Shown: positions 1 through 8,251, numbered from the stretch's first letter. The stretch: DNA of 64,000 bases from Rubrimonas cliftonensis (GCF_900107585.1 NZ_FNQM01000002.1:62001-126000); one strand, 5' to 3'. The notes: a model not told the origin generated them from the sequence alone. Numbers and translations are program-made.

Positions 1-592
1 CGTAGCCGAGCGCCGGGGCCAGCCAGGCCGCCGTCAGCAGCGCGCCGGCCATCGCGCCGGCAGCGTTCGCGGCGTAGAGACCGCCGAGTCCCCTGCCGTC
101 GCGCGCGGCGCGGGCGAAGGCGCGTTCGGCGGCGGGCAGCGTCGCGCCCATCGCCACCGTGGCCGGCGCCAGCAGCAGCAGCGGGCCGCCGAACGCCGCC
201 GTCCAGCGCCAGAGCGGGGAGGGCGCGACGCCCATCGCCTCCAGCAACAGGTCGTTCGCCAGCGGGATCAGGAAGATCAGCGCCAGCGTCCAGACCCCGA
301 TCGCGACCTCGAGGCCGGCATACCACAGACCCGGCCGCCGGCTGCGCGCGATGGGTTGGTCGAGGGCCAAGGCGCCGAGCGCCAGCCCCGCGAAGAACGC
401 CGCCACGACGGCTAGGGTGGAGAGCGCCTCGTGACCCAGCCCCACGCCGAGCATCCGCGTCCAGACCACCTGATAGCCCAGCCCGGCGAAGCCGGAGAGC
501 ACGAGCAGGCCATGCATGGCGAGGCGCGACCCTCCGGCGGCGCGCGTCTCGGCGCCGGAAGGCGACGGATCCGGGGCGGCCGCCGCCGTCAT
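1..592 (-). CDS. Fused MFS/spermidine synthase-like membrane protein (partial, 5' part)
   Basis: Only the first 197 codons are present; the gene runs off the left edge. The visible part is a polytopic membrane domain: a short polar N-terminus, then hydrophobic helices containing LSGFAGLGYQVVWTRML and, further on, PATVAMGATLPAAERAF. These are typical of the N-terminal transporter-like half of 'fused MFS/spermidine synthase' proteins, whose C-terminal half resembles SpeE; that half is not in the window. The ATG overlaps the TGA of the upstream oxygenase gene by four bases (ATGA), so the two are probably co-transcribed and translationally coupled. Whether it makes polyamines or transports or modifies something else cannot be told from here. 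Confidence 0.7.
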   Translation of the reverse strand, partial: MTAAAAPDPSPSGAETRAAGGSRLAMHGLLVLSGFAGLGYQVVWTRMLGVGLGHEALSTLAVVAAFFAGLALGALALDQPIARSRRPGLWYAGLEVAIGVWTLALIFLIPLANDLLLEAMGVAPSPLWRWTAAFGGPLLLLAPATVAMGATLPAAERAFARAARDGRGLGGLYAANAAGAMAGALLTAAWLAPALGY

Positions 593-1209
593 CGGAAATT
601 CAGCACGTAGCCCCAGCTGTCGAGCCGCTCGGGGAGGGCGTTGAAGGCCGCCGTCAGCCGCGGCGGGCCCTGGTTGGGCGGCACCTCGTGCATCATGTAG
701 CTCGGAAACAGCACCATGTCGCCGGGCGCGACCGGCGGCATCGAGAAGATCGGCGAGTTGAACGGGTTCACCTCGCAGCGCCGGTTCTGGTTCTCCATCA
801 CGAAGCCCGTCGCGCCCACATGGCGGTGGAACACGGTCGCCGCGGAAGGGTGCGTCTCCGTGAGGTAGAGCACGCCGGAGATGAAGCTGTTGGCGTGGTT
901 GTGCATCTTCTGGGCGCCGCCGGTCTCCATGCGGTTGATCCAGATCTCCTTGATCGCCCAGCCCAGCTCCTCGCCCAGCAGCGTCTTGCCATAGGCGCGC
1001 AGGCGCGGGCCGACGCAGCGCAGGACGGCCGTGAAGTTCTCGTGGCTGCGCGGGTCGGCGACGGGCGTGTGGGCGAGCAGTGCGGTGCGCACGTTCGGCC
1101 CTGTCGCGGACTCGGTGAACTGGTCGATCAGCGCGGATACGAGCTCGGGCGGCGCGACGCCGCGCGCGACCATGACCGGCGTGGGAAACAGACCGACGAT
1201 CTCATCCAT
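589..1209 (-). CDS. Putative 2OG-Fe(II) oxygenase (TIGR02466-like)
   Basis: A 206-residue protein of the small 2-oxoglutarate/Fe(II) dioxygenase-like family. I place the start at the ATG just before DEIVGLFPTPV, because this matches the start context of its paralogue at 18767; an in-frame start 32 codons upstream is possible. Candidate metal ligands are the histidines in KMHNHANSF (about residues 115-120) and the distal histidine in FPSYMMHEVPP. The C-terminus LPERLDSWGYVLNF is shared with the paralogue. The substrate is unknown. It overlaps the downstream membrane protein by four bases, suggesting a joint function. The fold assignment rests on motif resemblance; the usual HxD is not obvious and an HxH appears in its place. 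Confidence 0.7.
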   Translation of the reverse strand: MDEIVGLFPTPVMVARGVAPPELVSALIDQFTESATGPNVRTALLAHTPVADPRSHENFTAVLRCVGPRLRAYGKTLLGEELGWAIKEIWINRMETGGAQKMHNHANSFISGVLYLTETHPSAATVFHRHVGATGFVMENQNRRCEVNPFNSPIFSMPPVAPGDMVLFPSYMMHEVPPNQGPPRLTAAFNALPERLDSWGYVLNFR

Positions 1210-1341
1210 GGGCCCTGTTCCGCTCCCGGCTGCGCAGGAGAGCGTTAACACCGGGCGCGAGCGCGTTGAACGACCGTCATCGAAATTTGATGTTGCCGCC
1301 GTCACGGCCCTGTCACGCCGTGCGTGCTATTCGTTCCGAAA

Positions 1342-1353
1342 TCATGATCATGA
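1342..1353. promoter_or_regulatory. 12-bp perfect palindrome upstream of a secreted-protein gene
   Basis: The sequence tcatgatcatga is a perfect palindrome lying 15 bases before the ATG at 1369, just upstream of a GGGAG ribosome binding site. In an otherwise GC-rich stretch this AT-rich palindrome could be an operator or part of a promoter. Its placement is the only evidence; it may be chance. Confidence 0.2.
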
Positions 1354-1368
1354 CTGGGAGACCGACGG

Positions 1369-1788
1369 ATGCTTTCCCGACGCGCCGCCATTTTGTCCTG
1401 CGCCGCCTTCGCCGCCACCGGCGCGCGGGCGGCCGAGCTGCTCGAGGTCGCCGCGCTGCATGCGCCCGAAGAGCAGTTTTCAGACCTCGCCCGCGCCCAT
1501 GAGGGCCGACGCGCGCGGTTTCGCGGCTACATGGCTCCGCCGCTGCGCGCCGACGCCAGCTTCTTCGTGCTGACCGGCGTGCCGATGTCGATCTGTCCGT
1601 TCTGCGACACCGAGTCGGAGTGGCCGCAGGACATGCTCGCCGTCTATGCCGACCGGGTGATCGAGGTGGCGCCGTTCTACAAGCGCATCGAGGTGACGGG
1701 GACGCTGCGGCTCGGCGCCCACACCGACGAACTCACCGGGCTCGTCAGCCGGGTCAGGGTCGAGAACGCGGTCTACGCGCCGGTCTGA
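1369..1788 (+). CDS. Small exported protein with a CPFC motif
   Basis: 139 residues with a twin-arginine-like or Sec signal peptide (MLSRRAAILSCAAFAATGARA, cleavage expected after about residue 21). The mature part contains GYMAPPL followed by FFVLTGVPMSICPFCDTESEW, so two cysteines sit as CPFC near residue 80. This resembles small periplasmic OB-fold-like proteins (DUF3299-type), but I cannot name the family firmly. The paired cysteines could bind metal or be redox active. A GGGAG site precedes the ATG. It is monocistronic, with the HupE operon convergent downstream. Confidence 0.55.
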   Translation: MLSRRAAILSCAAFAATGARAAELLEVAALHAPEEQFSDLARAHEGRRARFRGYMAPPLRADASFFVLTGVPMSICPFCDTESEWPQDMLAVYADRVIEVAPFYKRIEVTGTLRLGAHTDELTGLVSRVRVENAVYAPV

Positions 1789-1810
1789 GCGGCGCGACGG
1801 GGGCGGGGGG

Positions 1811-2425
1811 TCAGAGCCCCCCGGCCTGCGCGACCGTCAGCGCGAGGGAGGCCGCGCCGGCCGCCGCCAGCCAGCTTCCCGCCACGCGCCACACCATCGA
1901 CAGCAGCGGAACGCGGTCCGCCGCGGCGCGCGCGCAGGCGACGCCCAGTATCACTGCGACGGACCCCGCCGCCGTGACGCCGAGGGAGAACAGGATCGGG
2001 TCGACCCCGCCGCCGAGCGCCGCCTGGCCGTTAGCCGCGCCCATCGCCAGCCCCACGAGCCCCGCGAAGGTCGCCACGCCCCATGGGCCAGGGCGCGCGT
2101 TCAGCGCCGCCAGCACGCCGCAAAGGGCGAGCGTCGCCGTCACTGCGGGGTCGAGCGCAGGCGCCTCGCCGACGACGCCGAAGCTCGCGGCGAGCGCGCC
2201 CAGCAGCAGCGCGGGCGGCGCGGCGACCAGCGCCCAGCGGCCGCTCTCGCGCGGCTGCAGCCCCGCCATGAGGGCGAGCGCGACAAGGGTCGCGCCATAG
2301 GCCACGCCTGTCGCCACATGCAGCGCGCCGGCGTAGAAATCCCCGAACTCCACGCCGACGAGATGCGCGCTCGCGGCGCCCGGGCTCAGCGCCGCCGCCA
2401 GAGCGAGGAGGAGCGCGCGCCTCAC
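1811..2425 (-). CDS. HupE/UreJ-like membrane protein (divergent copy)
   Basis: 204 residues, starting with a signal-like segment that ends in an Ala-Ser-Ala-His junction, followed by about six hydrophobic helices. The mature N-terminus has His, Glu, Asp and His residues (HLVGVEFGDFYAGALHV), as expected for a HupE/UreJ protein, but the classic HPxxGxDH signature is degenerate. HupE/UreJ proteins are linked to nickel or cobalt uptake in some bacteria. Here no hydrogenase or urease genes are nearby, so the ligand is unknown. It overlaps the preceding HupE gene by four bases and is the last gene of the operon. Confidence 0.65.
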   Translation of the reverse strand: MRRALLLALAAALSPGAASAHLVGVEFGDFYAGALHVATGVAYGATLVALALMAGLQPRESGRWALVAAPPALLLGALAASFGVVGEAPALDPAVTATLALCGVLAALNARPGPWGVATFAGLVGLAMGAANGQAALGGGVDPILFSLGVTAAGSVAVILGVACARAAADRVPLLSMVWRVAGSWLAAAGAASLALTVAQAGGL

Positions 2426-3051
2426 AGCGCCGCGGCCAGCGCGTTGGCGGTGGCGAACGCGCCCACCGCGGCGACGCCGGCGCCGCAGGCCCTGAGCGCG
2501 ACGCCGCCCTGCGCGACCCGGCGCGCGCCCTCGCCGATCAGGATGCCCAGCGCATGGAGGAGGCCCGTGGCGAGGACGAAGCCCACGCCGTAGGCGAGCG
2601 GGTTGGCGGCGGCGGGCATCTCCTCGCCATGGGCGCTGCCGTGAAACACCGCGAAGACGCCGACGAGCGCCACGGCGGCCCAGACCGGCGCGCGCCAGCC
2701 GAGCAGGATGAAGACGCCGAGGCCGAGGGCGGAGACGCCGATGCCGATCTCGATCCCCGGCGCCGGATAGCCCAGCACGGCGGCGAGCGCGCCCACGGCC
2801 ATCATCATCGGGAACGCGATCGGCAGCGCCGTGACGAGGGGCCTGCCGAGCTGCGCGCCCCAGAGGCCGACCGCGACCATGGCGGCGAGGTGATCGAGCC
2901 CCATCAGCGGGTGCATCGCCCCGTCGATGAAGCCGCCGGCCACGCCGACCTCCTCATGCGCGGCGGCGGCGGCCGGCAGCAGGGTTGCGGCGAGCACTGC
3001 GGCGAGACGAGCGGCGGAAGAGGCGGCGGAACGGGCGGATGGCAAGGGCAT
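2422..3051 (-). CDS. HupE/UreJ family membrane protein
   Basis: 209 residues with a cleavable signal peptide ending near AAAAHEE. The mature protein begins with histidine- and acid-rich residues and carries MHPLMGLDHLAAMV, a good match to the HPxxGxDH metal-site signature of HupE/UreJ. A second histidine cluster, FHGSAHGEEMP, follows near residue 145. Around six membrane helices are visible. A GAGGAAAG ribosome binding site stands upstream of the ATG. The family is known for Ni/Co permeation; the actual metal here is inference only. It is the middle of three HupE-type genes in a row. Confidence 0.8.
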   Translation of the reverse strand: MPLPSARSAASSAARLAAVLAATLLPAAAAAHEEVGVAGGFIDGAMHPLMGLDHLAAMVAVGLWGAQLGRPLVTALPIAFPMMMAVGALAAVLGYPAPGIEIGIGVSALGLGVFILLGWRAPVWAAVALVGVFAVFHGSAHGEEMPAAANPLAYGVGFVLATGLLHALGILIGEGARRVAQGGVALRACGAGVAAVGAFATANALAAAL

Positions 3052-3075
3052 GTCGTTTGCTTTCCTCGGAGAGGG

Positions 3076-4095
3076 TCAGGCGATGAGCAGCGCGGCGGCG
3101 CGCTCGACGAACCAGAAAGCCGCGACGGACCCGACGACGTAGGCGGCGGGCGGCGCGCTGCGTCGCGGCATGGGCGCGGTCATGTAGCGCCACCCAGCCG
3201 CCAGCCCCAGCGCCAGCAGCACGAACACGAGCTGGCCGATCTCCACGCCGACGTTGAAGGCCAGCAGCGCCAGCAGGGCCGCGCCTTCCGGCAGGCCCAG
3301 CTCCATCAGCGCGTTGGCGAAGCCGAAGCCGTGCAGCAGCCCGAACCCGAACGCCGCCAGCCACGGATTGCGCAGCGTGAAGCTCGTGTCGCCGCGGTCG
3401 GCCTTCAGGATCTCCACGCCGATGAACACGATGGACAGCGCGATCATGGCGTTGACGAACGCCTCGGGCACGCCGATCCAGCCGAACGAGACCGCCGCGA
3501 GGGTGAAGCTGTGCGCCACCGTGAAGGCGGTGATGGTGCGCACCAGCCCCCAGCCGGAGCCGGAAATCCACATGAGCCCGAGCACGAAGAGCAGATGATC
3601 GATCCCGATGAGGATGTGCTCCACGCCAAGGTTGACGTAGGCCCCGGCGAGTTCGGCCCGGCCGGACCAGCTGGTCGCGTCGAAGTTCGGTCGCGCAACG
3701 GCGACGGGGTCGCTCGGCGTCAGCATGAGAACCTGCACGCCGCCGTCCAGCGCGCGGATCCGGATCATCGCCGCCGAATGCGCGACGCCGAGCCCCGTGA
3801 AGCTGACGTCGCCGGCGAGACCCTCCGCGCCGCACTCGAGCATCGGCCCGTCGGCGACGCAGTGCTCCGGCCAGAGCGGCTCCACCTTGACCCCGTCGGC
3901 GTCCCCGGTCTCGCTGGGCCGGTTGTCCCAGCGGGCGGCGTAGCGGCCCGGCTGCATCTCAGTGACGCTGACCACCGACATCGACGCCTCATGCGCCTCG
4001 GCGGAAGCGGCGACGCCGATCAGCGCCGCCGCCCCGAGCACGACCGCGCGCAGGCGCCGGGCGATCGCCCCGAAAGGAGGCCGCAGACCGCTCAT
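3076..4095 (-). CDS. HupE/UreJ-type membrane protein with extracytoplasmic N-terminal domain
   Basis: 339 residues. After a signal peptide (cleavage near ASAEAHEA) comes an extracytoplasmic domain of roughly 140 residues. A HupE/UreJ_2-type membrane domain follows, with GVEHILIGIDHLLFVLGL, a close variant of the HxxxGxDH signature, and GFGLLHGFGFA further on. This two-part layout is common among HupE/UreJ_2 proteins outside hydrogenase operons. Its ATG overlaps the TGA of the parvulin-like gene by four bases, so the two products are likely made together. The N-terminal domain may present a ligand or partner in the periplasm; that is inference. Confidence 0.8.
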   Translation of the reverse strand: MSGLRPPFGAIARRLRAVVLGAAALIGVAASAEAHEASMSVVSVTEMQPGRYAARWDNRPSETGDADGVKVEPLWPEHCVADGPMLECGAEGLAGDVSFTGLGVAHSAAMIRIRALDGGVQVLMLTPSDPVAVARPNFDATSWSGRAELAGAYVNLGVEHILIGIDHLLFVLGLMWISGSGWGLVRTITAFTVAHSFTLAAVSFGWIGVPEAFVNAMIALSIVFIGVEILKADRGDTSFTLRNPWLAAFGFGLLHGFGFANALMELGLPEGAALLALLAFNVGVEIGQLVFVLLALGLAAGWRYMTAPMPRRSAPPAAYVVGSVAAFWFVERAAALLIA

Positions 4096-4994
4096 TGCGT
4101 GAACGAGTCGGCGTCGGACGCGGCGACCTCCGCCGCGCGCTCCGCGAACGCGTCGGCGTCGTAGGGCGCCCGCGTCACGCGATAGCTCGCCATCAGCGCC
4201 TCGATGGACTGGCGCGCGGCAATCTTGAAGCGCTCGTCGCGCCAGTCGGCCTCGACGGACCCGGCCACGTCCTCGAACTCGGTGACGACCGGCGGGACGC
4301 GCTCCTCGAACATGGCGACCTGCCAGCCGCCCTCCGTCGGGGCCGGCGCCCATTCGCCCGCCGGGAGCTGCGTCAGGGTCTCCACGAAAGCGGTGCCGAA
4401 CACCTGCTCCAGCGCCGGGCGCGGCCTTTCGGGGAAGGGGAAGATCCTGACCTCGCCGGGAGCGAGCTGCGTCTTCCCGGCGAAGGCGTCGTTGAGCCGG
4501 GCCGCGAGCGCCTTCGCCTGCTCTTCGTCGCCGTCGAGCCGCGCAAGGCGGAACGTGATGAGTTCGGGCGCCGTGTAGCGGTCGCGATTCGCCTCGTACC
4601 AGGCGCGCAGCGTGCGCTCGTCGGGGTCGTCGACCGTCACTGCGGTGTGCATGAGCACCCGCAGCTTCTGCATGATGCGCTCGCGCACCATCTCGTCGCC
4701 TTCGTCGAGGCCGAGCGCCCTGGCCTCGCGGTAGAGCGTCTCGTTCATGATCCAGCGATCGACGAGCGGCTCCATCTCCGCGGGCGTCGGCGCTCGGCCC
4801 CGCGTCTCCGCAAAGATGTCGACGATCTCTCCGTAGGCGGGCGCGTCGACGACGATGAGGCGCGGGTCCGCCGCCTCCGCCCGGGTCAGCCTGTCGGCGG
4901 CGAAAAGCGCGAGACCGATGGCGAGGAACTGGGCGAGCGGGTCGCGAAGGATGCGGCGCGCTAGGCCGCCTGTGCGGGTGATCTGAGGTGTCAT
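4092..4994 (-). CDS. Membrane-anchored parvulin-like (PpiC/SurA-type) protein, probably non-catalytic
   Basis: 300 residues, beginning with a cytoplasmic stub and one membrane helix (FLAIGLALFAADRL, about residues 23-36). Next comes a SurA-like helical part, then a PpiC_2-like region (about 140-240) with VFGTAFVETLTQLPAGEW and GGWQVAMFEE. I chose the ATG before TPQITRTGG, since upstream residues look non-coding. The whole protein has a single histidine (in VLMHTAV) and none in the PPIase region, whereas active parvulins use histidines, so it may act as a chaperone only. First gene of the operon with the three HupE-type proteins, divergent from the DUF3604 gene. Confidence 0.75.
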   Translation of the reverse strand: MTPQITRTGGLARRILRDPLAQFLAIGLALFAADRLTRAEAADPRLIVVDAPAYGEIVDIFAETRGRAPTPAEMEPLVDRWIMNETLYREARALGLDEGDEMVRERIMQKLRVLMHTAVTVDDPDERTLRAWYEANRDRYTAPELITFRLARLDGDEEQAKALAARLNDAFAGKTQLAPGEVRIFPFPERPRPALEQVFGTAFVETLTQLPAGEWAPAPTEGGWQVAMFEERVPPVVTEFEDVAGSVEADWRDERFKIAARQSIEALMASYRVTRAPYDADAFAERAAEVAASDADSFTQ

Positions 4995-5240
4995 GGCGCG
5001 GCTGTAACCGAGCCGCGCCGCGTCGGAAAAAGAATTTACTGTGACAGGCGTCGCCCGACGGCCGCCGCCCGGGGCGCGCGCGGCGCAGGCGGCCGGCACG
5101 CGCCCGGCACGCGCCCGACTTCACAAAAGTGACGTACAAGTTTCGCGTGAGTTGCGATTTTCCGTTGCAGTGAATGGTTAACCCTTCGCCAATGCCCGGC
5201 GAAAGCCGTGCAATGATCTGATTCATCGGGGGAGTGCCGC
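4995..5240. promoter_or_regulatory. Divergent intergenic region between the parvulin/HupE operon and the DUF3604 gene
   Basis: This 246-base gap must hold promoters for both directions. It contains a clearly more AT-rich strip at about 5120-5190 within GC-rich flanks. On the plus strand TTGCGA at 5152-5157 is followed, 17 bases later, by TGGTTA at 5175-5180, a weak but plausible sigma-70 pair. A GGGGGAG ribosome binding site lies just before the DUF3604 ATG. No clear operator was found. Confidence 0.35.
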
Positions 5241-7346
5241 ATGGCAATCGAGACCAGAAATTCAGTCGCCGCGCTGCTTTGCGGCGCCAGCGTGCTCGCC
5301 ATGGGCGCCGCGCCCGCAATGGCGCAGCAGGCGCAGGCGTACGCGGACCGGATCGAGGCGCAGGGCGCCTACCTGACCGGCGACAAGCACAACCACACCA
5401 CCTGCACCGATGGCACGACCTCGGTCCGGACGCTGGTCGATCAGTCCGCCGTCGTGTACGGCCTCGACTGGTTCGCCCAGACCGGCCACGGCGGCACCGG
5501 CAACCGCGACTGCCGCTTCGACGACATCCAGACTGGCAACGTGGTCCCGCTGACCAATCTCGGCTCGTTCAACCCGCGCGAGTTCTGGGAAGACACCATC
5601 GGTCTCGACGCGCTGAAGGGCGACGATATCGGCAACCGCATGTGGCGCTGGCAGTCGATCTACGAGTACGCCTATCCCGACATCGCCAATGCCGGCAAGC
5701 TGGCCGACAAGCCGACCTGGATCGGCATCGAGACCAACGCGCCCGGCCACGAGCACGTCTCCATGGGCATCATCGGCAACCAGTTCCGCACCGTCGGCGA
5801 CGCTTACGCCACCGCCCAGTTCGAGTATCTCTGGGATCGTGGCGACAACGACACCTCCGGCGGCGAATCGCTGGACTTCGAGAACCCCGCCAACCGCGGC
5901 GTCGCGAAGCTGCCGAACGTCACCGGCGACCACTCCAAGTCGGTCAAGTCGGTGGAGTGGCTGCGCAAGCATTACCCGACCGACAGCTACTACGTGCCCG
6001 CCCACGTCGAGCGCCAGGGCGCCTACACCCCGGGTGAGAACCGCGGCTACAACGCCGAGGATCTGCGCGACTACCACAACGCCGGCCTGTTCAACCCCAA
6101 CGACGTGACCAGCCCCTCGCTCGCCTTCGGCGGCGAGATGCAGGCCGGCCACATGGCGGCTGCGCAGCGCGGCACCTACTCCGCCGGGCGCCCCTCGGTC
6201 GGTCTCGGCACCTTCGGCGGCTCGGGCTGCTACGGCGCGGCCGAGATGTCGCTGCCGGGCACGGCGCCCGACGGCACGCCGCTCACCCGTGAGCTGGTCA
6301 ACGAGATCGCCGACGCGTGGGAAGCCGAATACGCCGGCGTGCCCGATGCCGGCGGCTTCAACCGCAACGCCTCGCTGCCGCGCTATGTGTTCTGCAAGCC
6401 CGGCGTGAAGACGCTGTGGGACGCGATGCTCAGCGAAGGCCGCCGCTACTTCATCTTCGGCTCCTCCGACTGGCACAACCGCGGCGCGTTCGGCCCGTTC
6501 GAGCCGCACTCGACGCTCGACTTCTGGCCGGGCGAGTACCAGAAGATCTACGCCTACACCCGCGGCGTCTCCGGCAAGTACGACCTGCGCACCGCGCGGG
6601 CCGTGGTCTCGGGCATGCGCTCGGGCAACACCTACTCGGTCATGGGCGACCTCATCGGCCAGTTCAACTGGGTGATGTGCCAGGGCGGCAAGTGCGCTAC
6701 CATGGGCCAGGAGCTGGTCGTCAACCCGGCCGGCGCGGACGTCGAGTGGTTCATCCGCATCGAGGACCCGTCGGGCGTCAACAACTCGCCCTACGCGTTC
6801 AGCAACCCCTACCTGCTGCCGCTGGGCCTCGAACAGCCGCTGAACGCCCCGATGCTCGACAACATCGACATCATCCGCGGCGACATCACCGGCCCGATCG
6901 ACCCCTCCGACCCGGCCTACAAGACGATGGTCTCGCATCCCTCGACCGAGATCTTCATGACCATGTTCCGCGACGAGTTCTCGGCTGAGGGCGACTTCCT
7001 GATCGCCTCCGGCACGCTGCCGGCCGAGACCTTCACCAACGACATGTACTTCCGCATGCGCGGCACCAACCTGCCGAAGGGCACGCCGAACGGCACCGAC
7101 GCCGACGGCAACCCGCTCAGCGACAACAACGCCGGCCGCGTCGTGTGCCCGTTCCCCTACACCGCCGAGGAAGGCACGAACGGTCGCAACTCCTTCGATC
7201 CGATGGCCTGCCCGCTCTACCTGCCGACCAACGACGAAGGTCAGCAGGTGCTCAGCTTCGACGTCGAGGCCTGGGCGAACCTCTGGTTCCACGCGAACCC
7301 GATCTTCGTGAAGGTCGCGCCGACGCAGCAGGCTCGCCTGCGCTGA
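5241..7346 (+). CDS. Exported DUF3604 domain protein
   Basis: 701 residues, nearly all DUF3604. A signal peptide ends at APAMAQQ (about residue 29). Histidine-rich motifs resemble the metal sites of PHP/amidohydrolase-like phosphoesterases: GDKHNHTT near residue 50, FAQTGHGG near residue 76, and SSDWHNRG near residue 413. The reaction is not established for the family. Codon use is unusually strict (Asn AAC, Asp GAC, Gly GGC, Thr ACC almost throughout), the ribosome binding site is strong and a textbook terminator follows, all suggesting high expression. It faces the parvulin/HupE operon across a shared promoter region; I infer a functional link, perhaps folding or metal supply. Confidence 0.85.
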   Translation: MAIETRNSVAALLCGASVLAMGAAPAMAQQAQAYADRIEAQGAYLTGDKHNHTTCTDGTTSVRTLVDQSAVVYGLDWFAQTGHGGTGNRDCRFDDIQTGNVVPLTNLGSFNPREFWEDTIGLDALKGDDIGNRMWRWQSIYEYAYPDIANAGKLADKPTWIGIETNAPGHEHVSMGIIGNQFRTVGDAYATAQFEYLWDRGDNDTSGGESLDFENPANRGVAKLPNVTGDHSKSVKSVEWLRKHYPTDSYYVPAHVERQGAYTPGENRGYNAEDLRDYHNAGLFNPNDVTSPSLAFGGEMQAGHMAAAQRGTYSAGRPSVGLGTFGGSGCYGAAEMSLPGTAPDGTPLTRELVNEIADAWEAEYAGVPDAGGFNRNASLPRYVFCKPGVKTLWDAMLSEGRRYFIFGSSDWHNRGAFGPFEPHSTLDFWPGEYQKIYAYTRGVSGKYDLRTARAVVSGMRSGNTYSVMGDLIGQFNWVMCQGGKCATMGQELVVNPAGADVEWFIRIEDPSGVNNSPYAFSNPYLLPLGLEQPLNAPMLDNIDIIRGDITGPIDPSDPAYKTMVSHPSTEIFMTMFRDEFSAEGDFLIASGTLPAETFTNDMYFRMRGTNLPKGTPNGTDADGNPLSDNNAGRVVCPFPYTAEEGTNGRNSFDPMACPLYLPTNDEGQQVLSFDVEAWANLWFHANPIFVKVAPTQQARLR

Positions 7347-7366
7347 TCGCGCTGATCACTGAAATC

Positions 7367-7396
7367 GGGCGGGGGCTTTCGGGCCCCCGCCCTTTT
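7367..7396 (+). terminator. Rho-independent terminator after the DUF3604 gene
   Basis: A perfect 10-bp stem (gggcgggggc / gcccccgccc) with a 6-base loop is followed by tttt. It lies 20 bases after the DUF3604 stop codon and separates that gene from the type II secretion locus. Confidence 0.9.
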
Positions 7397-7419
7397 GCGT
7401 TCTGAAAGGGTGTCGTCGC

Positions 7420-8175
7420 GTGGTGGCGGGGCTTCAAGACATCTCGGCGCTCGCGGCAGTCCTCGCCGCGCCGTTCTTCGGGAGTTTCGCGCTGCTTCTG
7501 GCGCATCGCTGGCCCTGGGACGCGGGCGTGGCGTTCGGCCGGTCGCGCTGCGACGGCTGCGGCGAAGGGCTCGACGCGGCGGCGCTGGCGCCGGTGATCG
7601 GCTGGGCGATGCTGGGCGGGCGGGCGCGCTGCTGCGGGGCGCCGCTCTCGCCCGCGTATCCGCTGGCGGAGATCGCGGCGCTGGGGCTGGCGCTGTGGGC
7701 GGCGGCGCTGACGAGCGGGCCGATACTTCTTGCAAGCGCCGTTCTGGGCTGGGCGCTGCTGGCGCTGGCGCTGATCGACCTGCGGACGATGACGCTGCCA
7801 GACGTCCTGACGCTGCCGCTGGTCGCAGCCGGGCTCGGCCTGTCGCTGGCGGGGCTGACCGGAGACCCCGCGGCCCATGCGCTCGGCGCGGCGCTGGGCT
7901 ACGGCTCGGTCCGGGCGGCGGCGACGCTGTGGCGCACGCTGCGGGGCGTCGAGGGCGTCGGGATGGGCGACGCCAAGCTGCTGGCGGCGGCCGGCGCGTG
8001 GGTCGGCGTCGGTGGCCTGTCCTCCGTGATGCTCTGGGCCTGCGGCGTCGGCCTCGTCTGGGCGGCGGTCGCAGCGGCGCGCGGCGGCGACTGGCGCGGC
8101 CCGACGCCGTTCGGCCCCGCGCTCGCCACGGGATTCTGGATGACATGGCTGCATGGCCCCGTCGCGCCCTTCTGA
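7420..8175 (+). CDS. gspO: Type IV prepilin peptidase (A24), T2SS GspO
   Basis: 251 residues, polytopic. It cleaves the leader of pseudopilins at the inner membrane. The cytoplasmic zinc-type cysteines are present as CDGCG (about residues 44-48) and a later CCG. The two catalytic aspartates sit in ALIDLRTMTLPD and in the GxGD-like GVGMGDAKLL motif. The N-methyltransferase part is short. The start is a GTG nine bases after GAAAGGG. It opens the T2SS locus and lies 76 bases ahead of gspE, so the locus carries its own processing enzyme for GspG, H, I, J and K. Confidence 0.88.
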   Translation: MVAGLQDISALAAVLAAPFFGSFALLLAHRWPWDAGVAFGRSRCDGCGEGLDAAALAPVIGWAMLGGRARCCGAPLSPAYPLAEIAALGLALWAAALTSGPILLASAVLGWALLALALIDLRTMTLPDVLTLPLVAAGLGLSLAGLTGDPAAHALGAALGYGSVRAAATLWRTLRGVEGVGMGDAKLLAAAGAWVGVGGLSSVMLWACGVGLVWAAVAAARGGDWRGPTPFGPALATGFWMTWLHGPVAPF

Positions 8176-8251
8176 GCGGCCCGGCCGGGGCCGTGGCGTC
8201 ATCAAGCTGTCGTCGAACGGCCATAGAAACCGCCGCCATGGAGAGAGCGTC

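Noticed and set aside
2554-4164. A 536-residue plus-strand frame across the HupE genes
   Set aside because: Shadow of the minus-strand HupE operon; hydrophilic Glu/His/Arg-rich, no ribosome binding site.
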